Assembly: GCA_945860955.1 (NCBI GenBank)
Contig: CAMATH010000040.1
Span: forward strand, 1-60,749
Origin: Planctomicrobium piriforme
GTDB taxonomy: Bacteria > Planctomycetota > Planctomycetia > Planctomycetales > Planctomycetaceae
DNA: 60,749 nucleotides
Direction: 5' to 3'
Part shown: positions 44,409 through 54,067 of the stretch, piece by piece
How positions within the stretch are numbered: position 1 is the first letter of the stretch
How the letters are laid out: each line of letters opens with the position of its first letter
Program-made: the position numbers and the translations under genes
The notes under the pieces: generated by a model
Told to the model about the DNA's origin: nothing
Databases searched by the model: none
What the model saw: only the letters and a program-made list of their open reading frames with translations

Positions 44409-45530
44409 CTAATCCAAGTCAGACGGCCGCGAAGGGACCATGGTCACACGACCAGTTCGCGCCGACTCCAGGGCGGCCTCGACCGTGGCGCAAAAGTGCC
44501 AGCCGGCGCGAGCGTCGAGAACGGTTGGAGTGTTGTGTGCGATCGCCTGTGCGAAGTTCTCCATCAGCAGGTAGTCGGCGTCGTTCGCCACCCGACGGTG
44601 TTTGAATTCCTTTTCCGGTTGTCCCCGGTAATACACCCCCACTTCGGGACGGGCCTCGCTCGCGACGAGCGCTCCCTTCGATCCCACGACATGCAGTTTG
44701 ATTTCGCCAATATCCGGATGGCTGGCGTTGCCGATCCGTCCCACGCACAGACTCCCCACGATTCCACGTTCCATTTCCAGCGTCACGGTCGCCAGGTCTT
44801 CGACGTGGTTGTCGACATTCACTTGGTGAAAATGCGCCGCCGTCCGTGCGAAGACCCGCTTCACAGCGGCCCCACACACCATCTGAATGTAGCCCAGCGG
44901 ATAGATCCCCTCGTTCGAGAGTTCCCCCAGGGGCAGCGTGCCGACCGCGCCGTCGGATCCGTCGGCGTGGGCCGCGATCTGAAATGTCAACCAGTCGATT
45001 GGCGGATCATCCGGTCCGCGAGAACCTTTCGGTGGACCGGCATCTTTCGCGAAATAGAAGTCGACGTGAATCGAGCGGACTTCGCCGATCTCGCCGTTCG
45101 CGATCAGGTCGCGGGCCTGAACGACCGCCGGCAGAAAATTGCGATTCCACAATAGAAACTTCACGCCGCGACGTTCGACCGCCGCGACGACCCGTTCGCA
45201 CTGCGACAGCCGATTCGACATCGGTTTGTCCTGCACCACATGCAATCCCGCTTCGATCGCCCGTACCGACAGATCGCAATGTCGCTCGGCTTCGGAACTG
45301 ATGACCGCCACCTGGGCATTGAAGTCGGAAAGGGCTCGGGCGACATCGCGCACATAGGGGACACTGAATTCGTCGGCGAGTTCCTGATTGCGCTGATGCA
45401 CCCATTCAGGGCGGTCGGCGTCGTCGGCGACCACCACAATCTCAAACTGCGGATGCGCCGCCACCCCGCGCGGGACGTATGCATGTTTGACAACACTCAA
45501 AACGGCACAACGCCAACGGGGTACCGTCAT
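44409..45530 (-). CDS. Gfo/Idh/MocA family oxidoreductase
   Basis: A 373-residue NAD(P)-dependent oxidoreductase: an N-terminal Rossmann-like half (AVLSVVKHAYVP...EIVVVADD) and a C-terminal dehydrogenase half with an alpha/beta substrate domain. The EKP lysine motif appears as QDKPMSN, and GEIGEVRSIHVDF and the His-rich segments (AHFHQVNVDNHVEDLATV) are typical. The usual GxGxxG of the nucleotide site is not recognisable, but many family members vary here. It is the last of a minus-strand series. Substrates are probably sugars or inositols; none can be named. Confidence 0.8.
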   Translation of the reverse strand: MTVPRWRCAVLSVVKHAYVPRGVAAHPQFEIVVVADDADRPEWVHQRNQELADEFSVPYVRDVARALSDFNAQVAVISSEAERHCDLSVRAIEAGLHVVQDKPMSNRLSQCERVVAAVERRGVKFLLWNRNFLPAVVQARDLIANGEIGEVRSIHVDFYFAKDAGPPKGSRGPDDPPIDWLTFQIAAHADGSDGAVGTLPLGELSNEGIYPLGYIQMVCGAAVKRVFARTAAHFHQVNVDNHVEDLATVTLEMERGIVGSLCVGRIGNASHPDIGEIKLHVVGSKGALVASEARPEVGVYYRGQPEKEFKHRRVANDADYLLMENFAQAIAHNTPTVLDARAGWHFCATVEAALESARTGRVTMVPSRPSDLD

Positions 45531-45590
45531 GACAGCCCCCTTCCATGAATGGCGTTTGCCAGAATGCAAACCCACCACGCACTCGCCGAT

Positions 45591-46595
45591 TCACGCCAGA
45601 ACATAATGGTCCTCCGGGTGAGTCAACCGAACGGCCGCCGAGCCTTCCGACGACAACTTCGCCCCTGCCAGCACGATCCCCGAGCGACGGAGATCTTCCA
45701 ATGTGGTCAACGCGGTAGCTCGTCCCGCACACGCCTCGAACAGATTGCGTAGACGCGACACGATGGGCAACACCCCTTCGCCGCTGGTCACTCCCCGGGC
45801 TCCGGCCGGTCCCAACAGCAATTGGCGATTGTGATGATCGTCGGCGTACGTCGCGCCGGTGGAACCCAGCACGGAAAGGGAAAAGTAAATCTCAGCCGAG
45901 GGAAGCGAGCGGTCGCAATCGAGAATCGCCATTCCACCGGCGCGAAACCCCAAATGAATTTGGAGCGCTCCCACTGGTCCGACGGTCGCCTCGTCAACTT
46001 CTAGTGGTTGCGAGGAGGCACAGTACATCGACTCGGGCTTTTCACCAAACATCCAGCAGGCCAGATCGATGTTCGCCCGCAACGCCTCCCAGATGGACGC
46101 GGCCTGCACCGAGGGGGCGTGACCCCAGTCGTGCAACCGCATCAGGCCGATCTTCCCCAGTTTCCCGGACGTGACCGCCTCTCGGACCGCCTGAACCGAC
46201 GGCCGATGTCGCAACGGCTCACCGACAATGACTCTGGCTCCCCGCTTTTCCCCCAGGAATTGCAGTTCCTCGATTTCCGCAACCGGCCATTTCTCTGGCG
46301 AGGCGAGCAGCAGGTGTTTTCCCAGAGCGACCGCTCGGCGAAGCGAGGCGACTTCGGCTTGTTCCGTCGCGATGAGCAGCGCGTCAAAGGGAGTCGCCGG
46401 CGTTGTCAGCAGTTCGTCCACAGTCTGAACGGCAACGCCTTGCGAACGCCAAGTGTCAGTGTCAATGTCTGAACTGCCGTCGCAGTCAACGATTGCCGCC
46501 AGCGTCACGTCCGGAATTCGCTGCTGCGCCGACACGAACACGGGCGTTTTCGATCCGGCCCAAATCGCCAGCCGCAGGTTCGACGGTTCGTTCAT
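45591..46595 (-). CDS. Divergent Gfo/Idh/MocA-like oxidoreductase
   Basis: A 334-residue protein with the same two-domain layout as the neighbouring 44409-45530 product. The N-terminal Rossmann motif is lost (RLAIWAGSKTPVFVS) and the EKP motif reads PEKWP, so dinucleotide binding is uncertain. The C-terminal half (GKIGLMRLHDWGH) keeps the family character. ATG 46595 is used; the frame runs upstream through the neighbouring BamB-like gene in another frame, which is noise. It starts 38 bp after the PQQ-propeller gene and ends 60 bp before the next Gfo/Idh gene. Confidence 0.7.
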   Translation of the reverse strand: MNEPSNLRLAIWAGSKTPVFVSAQQRIPDVTLAAIVDCDGSSDIDTDTWRSQGVAVQTVDELLTTPATPFDALLIATEQAEVASLRRAVALGKHLLLASPEKWPVAEIEELQFLGEKRGARVIVGEPLRHRPSVQAVREAVTSGKLGKIGLMRLHDWGHAPSVQAASIWEALRANIDLACWMFGEKPESMYCASSQPLEVDEATVGPVGALQIHLGFRAGGMAILDCDRSLPSAEIYFSLSVLGSTGATYADDHHNRQLLLGPAGARGVTSGEGVLPIVSRLRNLFEACAGRATALTTLEDLRRSGIVLAGAKLSSEGSAAVRLTHPEDHYVLA

Positions 46596-46633
46596 GGGGC
46601 ACGTCTCTTCGACTGTGGTTCGCCGACGCCGAA

Positions 46634-47902
46634 TCAATGTCCGATGCAAAACAAATGCTTGTGAGTCCGCAGGAAAATCTCGCCGTCTGAGATCGCCAGT
46701 GTCGAATTGCTCGGTTCGTCGAGCTTGTTCTCGGCCAGCAATTCGAACGTCTCTGGATCGGCTCGAAAGACGAGTGTCGTTCCTTCCTGGTTCGTCACGT
46801 AAAGGCGATTCGCGACGCGGACGAGGGATCCCCAAATGACCCCCTGGGGCATCCGCGACTGCCACAGCTCCTTCCCGGTGGTGATGTCGATGCACTGGGC
46901 GATGAACTGTTCATTCGCCATGTAAAGGTGCTTGCCGATGACAACTCCCGAACCGATTCGCTGCGGATTGGGCTTTTCAGTAAGCCAGAGCCGATGCGTT
47001 TTTGTCACGTTTCCCGAATCGCCGAGCTTGAAGGCCATCGCCGGCCCATGGTAGCCCCCCATCGCGATTCCAATCCCCTCACTGATCAGCGGACTGGTGT
47101 AAACCAGTTTCCCCAACCCGTCGACCGTCCAAAGGATCTTCCCGTCCGCCGGGTCGTACGCGTTCACACGGTGTGGCAAACTGACGATCACCTGTTCGTG
47201 GCCGTCGACCTGCGTCACGATGGGAGTACTCCATGAGCCAATCCACTCCTCGGCTCCTTTTTCGCCACTGGCGCCACCCGGTTCGTCGACCTGCCACAAT
47301 GTCTTGCCGGTCTTGATGTTCAGTGCGGTCACAAATGAGCGCTCGCCCGGACCACAATTCAGCAGCAGACGCTCGCCAGAAATCACGGGGGACGACCCGT
47401 AGCCCCAAATGTGCTTGAATGTTCCCAGGTCGCGATGCCAGAGTTCTGTTCCCGCGAGGTCATAACAGTAAACGCCGGCTGATCCATGCCAGACGACAAC
47501 ACGACGACCATCCGTCACCGGGGTCGAGCTGCAATAGGGATTCGTGCGGTGCGTAGGATCTTCGCCGGTGAACTTTACCATCTTCGACCACACGAGCCGT
47601 CCCCCATTGCGGTCGTAACAGAAGAGGCCGCGTTCAGTGTTGTCGGCATTGGGCCCCGCGATCCAGACACGTTTCTCGGCGACGATGGGGCTGCCGTTGC
47701 CGGGTGCCGGGAGCGCGACTTTCCAGTGAACCCCGCTGGTCGCATCCCAATTCAGCGGAACACGCGTTTCGTTGCTGACACCGTCACCTCTCGGACCGCG
47801 AAACGCCGGCCAGTCGTCTGACTGGGCGTTCGCGACAAATCCCAGAATTCCCCAAACGGACAACAGCAGCAGCCACGAGCGACGCATGGTGGGTCTCGCC
47901 AT
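46634..47902 (-). CDS. Secreted PQQ-binding-like beta-propeller protein (BamB-like)
   Basis: A 422-residue protein with a signal peptide (MRRSWLLLLSVWGILGFVANA; cleavage near residue 26) and an eight-bladed propeller of PQQ-type repeats, recognised by DWPAFRGPRGDG at the start and repeated G.L.W motifs (GGRLVWSK, GTELWHRD, GKTLWQVD, GKILWTVD, GKELWQSR). Planctomycetes have many such proteins, often near Gfo/Idh genes. The true BamB of the outer-membrane assembly machine is only distantly related. ATG 47902 is used; ATG 47887 would put the signal peptide right at the start. It lies 95 bp after ettA and 38 bp before the Gfo/Idh gene. Confidence 0.85.
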   Translation of the reverse strand: MARPTMRRSWLLLLSVWGILGFVANAQSDDWPAFRGPRGDGVSNETRVPLNWDATSGVHWKVALPAPGNGSPIVAEKRVWIAGPNADNTERGLFCYDRNGGRLVWSKMVKFTGEDPTHRTNPYCSSTPVTDGRRVVVWHGSAGVYCYDLAGTELWHRDLGTFKHIWGYGSSPVISGERLLLNCGPGERSFVTALNIKTGKTLWQVDEPGGASGEKGAEEWIGSWSTPIVTQVDGHEQVIVSLPHRVNAYDPADGKILWTVDGLGKLVYTSPLISEGIGIAMGGYHGPAMAFKLGDSGNVTKTHRLWLTEKPNPQRIGSGVVIGKHLYMANEQFIAQCIDITTGKELWQSRMPQGVIWGSLVRVANRLYVTNQEGTTLVFRADPETFELLAENKLDEPSNSTLAISDGEIFLRTHKHLFCIGH

Positions 47903-47997
47903 AGACTCGAATGGAAAGGGTGTGTCGGGAGTATAACCGCTGTTTGCAAAGGGCTCATTCCGGTCGGCTTTGAGGATTGGAAACCGCCGGGAGCCGC

Positions 47998-49671
47998 CTA
48001 CACCTTGACCGGTTTGTACCGTACGCGGTGCGGGCGGTCGGCGTCGACTCCCATACGTGTGCGACGATTGGTCTCGTAGCTCTGATAGTTCCCCTCACAC
48101 CAGTACACCCGGCTGTCCCCCTCGAACGCCAGAATGTGCGTCGCGACCCGGTCGAGGAACCACCGATCGTGGCTGATCACGACGGCGCAACCCGCGAAAC
48201 TGAGCAACGCCTCTTCGAGCGCCCGCAGCGTTTCGACGTCGAGATCGTTGGTCGGTTCGTCGAGCAGCAGCAGGTTTCCGCCAGAACGCAGCATCTTCGC
48301 CAGGTGAACCCGGTTCCGTTCCCCGCCCGAAAGTTCTCCCACCAGCTTCTGCTGATCGGGACCTTTGAAGTTGAATCGGCCGACGTAGCTGCGGGAGTGA
48401 ATCCGTACTTTGCCGATCTCGATCACGTCGAGTCCTCCCGAAATCTCTTCGTAGACCGACTTCTTGGGATCGAGCGCGTCGCGTGACTGGTCAACGTACG
48501 AGGGGACCACGGTCTCACCCACACGCAACGTGCCGGCATCGGGCGTTTCCTGACCCATGATCATGCGGAACAACGTGGTCTTTCCCGCGCCGTTGGGGCC
48601 GATCACCCCCACGATCCCGCCACGTGGCAGGTTGAATGTCATGTTCTCGAACAGCAGCCGATCGCCGTACCCTTTGGAGAGATTCTCGGCCCGCACCACC
48701 AAGTCGCCCAGTGGCAGGCTGGTCGCGATCTGAATGTCGGGCGCGTCTTCCCGGGCGTCGTATTCCTGGGTGAGCATCTGCTCGTACCGTTCCATACGGG
48801 CCTTGTTCTTGGTCGCCCGCGCTTTGGGGTTCATACGAACCCACTCCAGTTCCTTCTTCAAGGTCTTCTGGCGTTTGGATTCCTGCTTTTCTTCGAGCGC
48901 CAGGCGTCCCTGCTTTTGTTCCAGCCAGGCGGAGTAATTCCCCTCGTAGGGAATTCCGCGCCCCCGGTCGAGTTCCAGGATCCACCCCGCGACGTTGTCG
49001 AGGAAGTAGCGATCGTGCGTGACGGCGACCACCGTCCCTTTGAAGTCATGCAGATAACGTTCCAGCCACCCGACTGAATCCGCGTCGAGATGGTTTGTCG
49101 GTTCATCCAGCAGCAGCATGTCGGGTGCCCGCAACACCAGTTGGCACATCGCCACGCGGCGTTTTTCACCCCCCGACAGTGTTCGAACCAAGGCGTTCCC
49201 GGGAGGGAGTCGCATGGCGTCGCTGGCGAGTTCGAGGGTTCGGTCGAGTTCCCACAGATTGGCCGCGTCGATCTGATCCTGCACCCGCGCCTGCTCGGCG
49301 AACACTTTCTCCATTTCTTCCGGCGACAGCGATTCACCCAGCTTCATGTTGAGTTCGTTGTAGCGATCGAGAATCGCCTGCGAGTGGGACACCGCTTCCT
49401 GAATGCACTGGTCGACCGTGGCATCGGGATCGAGGATCGGCTCCTGGCGGAAGTAGCCAATGTCAATCCCCTTCGCGGGACGTGCGGTTCCCATGAAGTT
49501 CGTGTCTTCACCCGCCATGATTCTCAGCAGGGTGCTTTTCCCCGAGCCGTTGGCCCCGAGTACGCCAATTTTCGCGCCGGGATAAAACGACAGCCAGATG
49601 TCGGAAAGAACCGCTTTTTGCTCATAGATCTTCGTCACCTGCTCCATGGTGAAGATGTACTGCTGACTCAT
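47998..49671 (-). CDS. ettA: Energy-dependent translational throttle protein EttA (ABC-F ATPase)
   Basis: A 557-residue ABC-F protein with two ABC cassettes: Walker [10 protein letters not shown] (39-47) and GPNGAGKTT, signatures LSGGEKRRV and LSGGERNRV, Walker B DEPTNHLD and DEPTNDLD. Between them lies the P-site tRNA-interaction linker ([20 protein letters not shown]), the mark of EttA. EttA binds the ribosomal E site and couples translation initiation to ATP/ADP. Length matches E. coli EttA (555). ATG 49671 overlaps the ribokinase stop by 4 nt, so the two are translationally coupled. Confidence 0.95.
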   Translation of the reverse strand: MSQQYIFTMEQVTKIYEQKAVLSDIWLSFYPGAKIGVLGANGSGKSTLLRIMAGEDTNFMGTARPAKGIDIGYFRQEPILDPDATVDQCIQEAVSHSQAILDRYNELNMKLGESLSPEEMEKVFAEQARVQDQIDAANLWELDRTLELASDAMRLPPGNALVRTLSGGEKRRVAMCQLVLRAPDMLLLDEPTNHLDADSVGWLERYLHDFKGTVVAVTHDRYFLDNVAGWILELDRGRGIPYEGNYSAWLEQKQGRLALEEKQESKRQKTLKKELEWVRMNPKARATKNKARMERYEQMLTQEYDAREDAPDIQIATSLPLGDLVVRAENLSKGYGDRLLFENMTFNLPRGGIVGVIGPNGAGKTTLFRMIMGQETPDAGTLRVGETVVPSYVDQSRDALDPKKSVYEEISGGLDVIEIGKVRIHSRSYVGRFNFKGPDQQKLVGELSGGERNRVHLAKMLRSGGNLLLLDEPTNDLDVETLRALEEALLSFAGCAVVISHDRWFLDRVATHILAFEGDSRVYWCEGNYQSYETNRRTRMGVDADRPHRVRYKPVKV

Positions 49672-50651
49672 CGATTCTTTCCTTCGGAAACTCGGTCGTC
49701 CGCGGACAGATCCAGCAGACGTTGAATGGTGAAGCGTGGGGGAAGCGAAGGCTGCGCGCCACTGTGGGTGACACTGAGGGCCGCCGCCGCGCTGGCGAAG
49801 CGTACCGCGTCGGGCAACAACCGCCCCTCCGCCAGCCCGACCGCCAGAGCCCCGTTGAAGGCGTCTCCCGCAGCCGTCGCGTCGACCGCCGTCACGCGAA
49901 AAGCGGCGGCCGACCAGACAGTGTCGGCGACCACCAGGCACCCCTCGGCACCCAGGGTCGCGATCACTGTGGCGCAACCGCGATTTTGCAATTCTAGCGC
50001 GCCCGCCCGAATCGGGGAAGAGTCGGGGGAATTTGCCCCCTCGGGCAGCGGTCGCCCCGTCAACAGCGACAGTTCCGTTTCATTCGGGGTGAGAATATCC
50101 ACCAGAGACAGCAGATCCCCTTCCAGAATTCGCCGATCGGCCGGGGCGGGGTTGAGAATGGTGGTCAATCCAAAGTCGCGAGCCCGTTCCAGCCCCCGGC
50201 GGACCGTTTCTATAGGGGTTTCCAGGCTGCACAAGAAGACCCGGGCGTTTTGAAACAACGAATCCGGGACCGCGTCGACGTCGGCGGGGGCCAACCGGGA
50301 ATTCGCCCCCGAAGCGACACTGATCATGTTCTGACCGGACGCATCGACCAGAATCAGCGCGATTCCGGTCGCGCAGTCCGGGATCGTGCGGATCTCGCTG
50401 ACGTCCAGACGATCCGCCACGAAACCGTCGATCGACAACTTTCCGAAATTGTCATCCCCCACGGCGGCGATGAATGCCACGGAAGTCTGTGCGGCCCGGG
50501 CAGCGGCGACGGCCTGGTTCGCTCCCTTGCCCCCGGGGGCCTGAAAAAACTCGCCGCCGAGGATTGTCTCACCGGGCAAGGGAAGTCGCGATCCACGGAT
50601 GACCAGATCCATGTTCACCGATCCGAGTACGATCGTTGCGGGGGTCTGCAT
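49668..50651 (-). CDS. rbsK: Ribokinase (PfkB family carbohydrate kinase)
   Basis: A 327-residue PfkB-family kinase. [10 protein letters not shown] at the N-terminus, [14 protein letters not shown] (substrate loop), and [18 protein letters not shown] (the DTxGAGD catalytic loop, with Ala in place of the usual first Gly) identify it as ribokinase, which makes ribose 5-phosphate. The catalytic Asp is present. ATG 50651 is used. ettA follows with an ATGA overlap. The 288-bp gap to the divergent sulfotransferase holds the promoters of both. Another PfkB sugar kinase is possible. Confidence 0.85.
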   Translation of the reverse strand: MQTPATIVLGSVNMDLVIRGSRLPLPGETILGGEFFQAPGGKGANQAVAAARAAQTSVAFIAAVGDDNFGKLSIDGFVADRLDVSEIRTIPDCATGIALILVDASGQNMISVASGANSRLAPADVDAVPDSLFQNARVFLCSLETPIETVRRGLERARDFGLTTILNPAPADRRILEGDLLSLVDILTPNETELSLLTGRPLPEGANSPDSSPIRAGALELQNRGCATVIATLGAEGCLVVADTVWSAAAFRVTAVDATAAGDAFNGALAVGLAEGRLLPDAVRFASAAAALSVTHSGAQPSLPPRFTIQRLLDLSADDRVSEGKNR

Positions 50652-50939
50652 GTCAGAATGACCGAGGGGTGGCATGACGGGGTGGTCGGGGATACTGGGG
50701 GGGTCGCAGAGCTTGTGCGGGGGGTATCGCGAATCGAAATGCTTGCGGGGTGATCGTGTCGATTTACCAATGCGAGTGAAATTGGGCCAGGAACCACCCC
50801 CTCAAGGTGTCGAAGGGACGCGTGACAATGGGGGGTTGGCGAGGACTGAAGGAGTCACGCGGTATTTTCACCTTGCCGATCACCCTATCCATCCGATAGA
50901 GTCCTGCAAGATCGAATCCCCGGAAAAAACGGACGAACC

Positions 50940-52127
50940 GTGCCCAATTTTGGCGACTGGATGCACTCAACCTTCGGACCAGGATGGTTTGGAGGAATCA
51001 ACTTTGGCGACTGGGTTCGCCTGTTGGCGCGCGAACGCTTCGCCGTTCCGCCCAAATACTGGCCACGCGCCGCATTCACCACGTTTCTCAGCGTGTTGAC
51101 GTCGGGCATCCAAACCGTCGAAGACGGTATCTACCGCCCTAAACTGCGCAATCTGCCAATCGAGCCACCGCTGTTTATTCTCGGCCACCCCCGTTCGGGG
51201 ACGACGCACCTCCACAATCTGGTCTCACTCGACGAGCGTTGGGGCCACCCGACAATGTTCGAGGTGAATTTTCCGCAATCCTTCATGCTGGCGGAACGCG
51301 TCGCGTCGTGGATTCTGCAACTGACGATGCCCAGCACCCGGCCGATGGACAATATGTCGGTCGGGGCCGACTCGCCACAGGAAGACGAATGGGCGCAGAT
51401 CGTCCTGACGCAAACGTCACCGTACATTGGCTGGTCGTTTCCTCATAGTATCGACCGGTACCAAAAGTACTGGACGTTCAACGACGCGACACCTGCCGAG
51501 CGGAAGAATTGGCAGCAGAAGTTGCTGTGGTTCTGCAAAAAGGTGCAATGGACGCACCAACGGCCGCTCGTTCTCAAGTCCCCCGCCCACACCTGCCGGG
51601 TGCGGTGGCTGCTGCCCGTGTTTCCTCAAGCGAAATTCGTTCACGTTCATCGCCATCCGTACGAAGTGTTCCGCTCGACACAACGGCTGTGGCAAAAGAT
51701 CCGCCCGTTCTGCCAGTTCCAGGAACCAACGGACCTCGACCGGGACGACGAGCGGATTCTGACGTGTTACAGGGAGATGCACCGTCAGTATTTCGCCGAC
51801 CGGGATCTGATTCCCAAGGGCCACCTGTGCGAGGTCCGCTACGAGGATCTCGAACGCTCGCCGCTGGAGACAATGGAGCGGGTTTATGACGAACTCAGTC
51901 TCCCCGGTTTCGCCGCGTTCCGGGTGAAATTGGCGGAATATCTGGAGAAAAACGCCGGCTACCAGAAGAACCGACACCAGCCACTGCCGCCAGAACTTGT
52001 CGCGAGGATCAATACCGAATGTCGACAATCGTTTGACGAATGGGGATATCGGCGGGAAGAGCCGGTCTCCCCTGCTCAGCCGGCTGCCGCAGGATTTGAG
52101 GCCGGGGGATTGCCTGCGGCGGCCTGA
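50940..52127 (+). CDS. Sulfotransferase family protein
   Basis: A 395-residue protein of the Sulfotransf_3 type. The PAPS 5'-phosphosulfate loop is HPRSGTTHLHNLV and the 3'-phosphate site is VHVHRHPYEVFRST. LKSPAHTCRVRWLLPVFP between them is characteristic. Start is GTG 50940; ATG 50961 is an alternative. There is no signal peptide. The C-terminal about 20 residues (AQPAAAGFEAGG...) are low-complexity because this part of the DNA is shared with the opposite gene btaB and with a hairpin. Substrate is unknown; planctomycetes are rich in such enzymes. Confidence 0.83.
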   Translation: MPNFGDWMHSTFGPGWFGGINFGDWVRLLARERFAVPPKYWPRAAFTTFLSVLTSGIQTVEDGIYRPKLRNLPIEPPLFILGHPRSGTTHLHNLVSLDERWGHPTMFEVNFPQSFMLAERVASWILQLTMPSTRPMDNMSVGADSPQEDEWAQIVLTQTSPYIGWSFPHSIDRYQKYWTFNDATPAERKNWQQKLLWFCKKVQWTHQRPLVLKSPAHTCRVRWLLPVFPQAKFVHVHRHPYEVFRSTQRLWQKIRPFCQFQEPTDLDRDDERILTCYREMHRQYFADRDLIPKGHLCEVRYEDLERSPLETMERVYDELSLPGFAAFRVKLAEYLEKNAGYQKNRHQPLPPELVARINTECRQSFDEWGYRREEPVSPAQPAAAGFEAGGLPAAA

Positions 52128-52855
52128 CTCCCATCCCCCTTGCGACCAACGAAGAGGTAATACGGAGCGCGAAGCAGTGGCACGTACGGGATCCGCGCTA
52201 GATGCTCCGACTGCGTTTCGCGTTCAAAGCGCTGGTTGAGGTATGGCAGGTGGTCGCGACTCAGGTGGACGTTGTCGGTCGCGAACCAGACGGGAACAAC
52301 CGAACGGGTGAACCACGAATGGCGCACCTGCCCGACGTCGAGGTATTTTCGCGACGCGTAAAAGTCGACAACGCCGATCCGCCCCCCGGGCTTAAGAATC
52401 CGCCACGCCTGGTCAATCGCCGCGAACCAGTTGGGGATCATCGTCAAAGAATAGGAAAACGTGACGAGATCGACCGGCTCCTGAGGGGTGAATTGGGTCG
52501 CGTCGGCGTGAACCGTCTCGACTTGGGTCCAGCCGCGCGCCGCGATGCGCTTGTCGCATTGTTCCAACAATGGCGCGCACAAATCGACGACCTGAACTTT
52601 TCCGCAATGGGAGATCCAGGGAGCCCACTCCAGATTGGCACCGGTCCCTCCGCCGAAATCGACCCAGGTCGCTCCAGCGGGCGGGTTCAATCCGGAGATC
52701 AACTCCTCGCGTCCTTTGAGCAACCGGGCGCGGAACGAGTCGTAATCTCCGGCTTGTCCCTCGTAAAAACTGTCGAGCCGGTCGGCGTGGGTTTTTCCCC
52801 GCACGGGGGAGAAAGCCAAGTGCCACAGGACACGCAGGTCGGAAGTAAGTGACAT
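52076..52855 (-). CDS. btaB: BtaB-like diacylglyceryl-homoserine N-methyltransferase
   Basis: A 259-residue class I methyltransferase with the SAM motif VDFGGGTGANLEW (about 65-77) and the post-I motifs VVDLCAPLL and HADATQF; VDLVTFSYSLTMIPNW and GRIGVVDFYASR are typical of BtaB. It would add three methyl groups to diacylglyceryl-homoserine to give DGTS, a phosphorus-free betaine lipid. The gene before it encodes BtaA, 15 bp upstream, so the call rests on both sequence and context. Its last 52 bp overlap the convergent sulfotransferase gene; the tail is Ala/Pro/Gly-rich for this reason. Confidence 0.85.
   Translation of the reverse strand: MSLTSDLRVLWHLAFSPVRGKTHADRLDSFYEGQAGDYDSFRARLLKGREELISGLNPPAGATWVDFGGGTGANLEWAPWISHCGKVQVVDLCAPLLEQCDKRIAARGWTQVETVHADATQFTPQEPVDLVTFSYSLTMIPNWFAAIDQAWRILKPGGRIGVVDFYASRKYLDVGQVRHSWFTRSVVPVWFATDNVHLSRDHLPYLNQRFERETQSEHLARIPYVPLLRAPYYLFVGRKGDGSQAAAGNPPASNPAAAG
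52082..52124. terminator. Inverted repeat in the overlapping 3' ends of the sulfotransferase and btaB genes
   Basis: GGCTGCCGCAGG (52082-52093) and CCTGCGGCGGCC (52113-52124) form a 12-bp stem with one mismatch and a 19-nt loop. It has no T-run on either side, so a bidirectional intrinsic terminator is possible but not certain. It lies entirely within the coding overlap of two convergent genes. Confidence 0.5.
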
Positions 52856-52870
52856 GAAGCGGGCGAATGA

Positions 52871-54067
52871 TCAGGGAGTGAAGCGGGCGATGGAAAAGTG
52901 TCCGTAGGTATGCACCCGATCGAGCGGATGCAGCCGGTCGGCCAGTTCCCGATCATACGTCAGCAGATCGCCGACGGCGCGTTCCTGTCCCTGAAAATTG
53001 ACCCGCAGGGGGTCGATGAAATCGGTATTCGTCCCGCCGGAACGCCACAGGAACTTCGCGTCGGGAGCGGCTCGGTCGACCAGCGCCTGCCATTCGTCGC
53101 GCAGCCAGTCAATGCGATAGGTACTCAGCCAGTCCATGTGGTCGAGCAGCACGAACCGCTGTATGGGTGGCCCCCCTTGCTTCAGAAATCCCGCGACCGA
53201 ATTGGTATGGACGTCGATCCGATCAACGAGTCCCGCTTTCAGTTTTTCAAAATTCTCCTTTCGCAAGTACTCTGGGCAGCACGAAGCCGTGTAATGGCCA
53301 GTGAGATACACCCGCCAGAAGTAGTTGTCGTGCAGGGGGAGTCTGGTGAAGACGGTTTCGACGCAGTCTTCGATGAAGGTGGCGATCCCCCCTTCATAGG
53401 TGTTTTCCACCTGTTGCCTTTGCGGCCGCGGAACCCCCAACAACGAGAGCGTCGTGTCCCGGCCGACGAACCAGCGAACCAGTCGATTCCAGACGACCGA
53501 TTTGAGTTCGCGGTTGTAGATTTCCTGTTGCTCCTCGACCGTTCGCGCATTCAGGATGCGTTCGACGCCATCGCGAATCCGCAGTACGCGATCAACGTAG
53601 CGATTGATCGTTCTGGCGAAATAGCCTGCGGTCCCGTGAAAATAGAATGAACTCCGACCGCGATTCTTGCGGAAAAATTTGATGTTGCGATCCCAATACC
53701 GCCGGGCAAACCCATGGAGTTGCGGCCGCAGCGCGTCTTCGTAAAGTTCGCGGTACCGTTCGGTCGCGCCCATTCCGAACAGGCTGAAAAAATCCTCGTG
53801 GCCAAGCGCACGGATACCCGCCAACTTCAACGCCAACAACGCGTTCTGGCGGGGGTTCATGTCGACGCAGTGAACCTTCCGTGGTTCCGTCAACGCGTAG
53901 TCCAGCGCATTGCACCCCGCCGACGTGATCACCAGAATTTCGTCGTCCGGCCCGGTGGCGAGCGCCACCCGGTCCAGCCGGGGATCCTCCCAACAGGTGT
54001 TGTAAACCAGATTGTGCTCGTGGACGAGCTGGAACCAGAAATTACTGAACCGGTCTTGAAGCTTCAT
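52871..54067 (-). CDS. btaA: BtaA-like S-adenosylmethionine:diacylglycerol 3-amino-3-carboxypropyl transferase
   Basis: A 398-residue DUF3419 protein, first enzyme of betaine-lipid (DGTS) synthesis: it transfers the 3-amino-3-carboxypropyl group of SAM to diacylglycerol. Family marks are YNTCWEDPRLD near the N-terminus (about 22-32), TSAGCNALDYAL (about 49-60), VDMNPRQNALLALK, GTAGYFARTINRYV and VLLDHMDWL. Length is normal for the family. Its ATG (54067) overlaps the stop of the metallophosphoesterase gene by 4 nt (ATGA), so the genes are translationally coupled. btaB follows after 15 bp. Confidence 0.92.
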   Translation of the reverse strand: MKLQDRFSNFWFQLVHEHNLVYNTCWEDPRLDRVALATGPDDEILVITSAGCNALDYALTEPRKVHCVDMNPRQNALLALKLAGIRALGHEDFFSLFGMGATERYRELYEDALRPQLHGFARRYWDRNIKFFRKNRGRSSFYFHGTAGYFARTINRYVDRVLRIRDGVERILNARTVEEQQEIYNRELKSVVWNRLVRWFVGRDTTLSLLGVPRPQRQQVENTYEGGIATFIEDCVETVFTRLPLHDNYFWRVYLTGHYTASCCPEYLRKENFEKLKAGLVDRIDVHTNSVAGFLKQGGPPIQRFVLLDHMDWLSTYRIDWLRDEWQALVDRAAPDAKFLWRSGGTNTDFIDPLRVNFQGQERAVGDLLTYDRELADRLHPLDRVHTYGHFSIARFTP

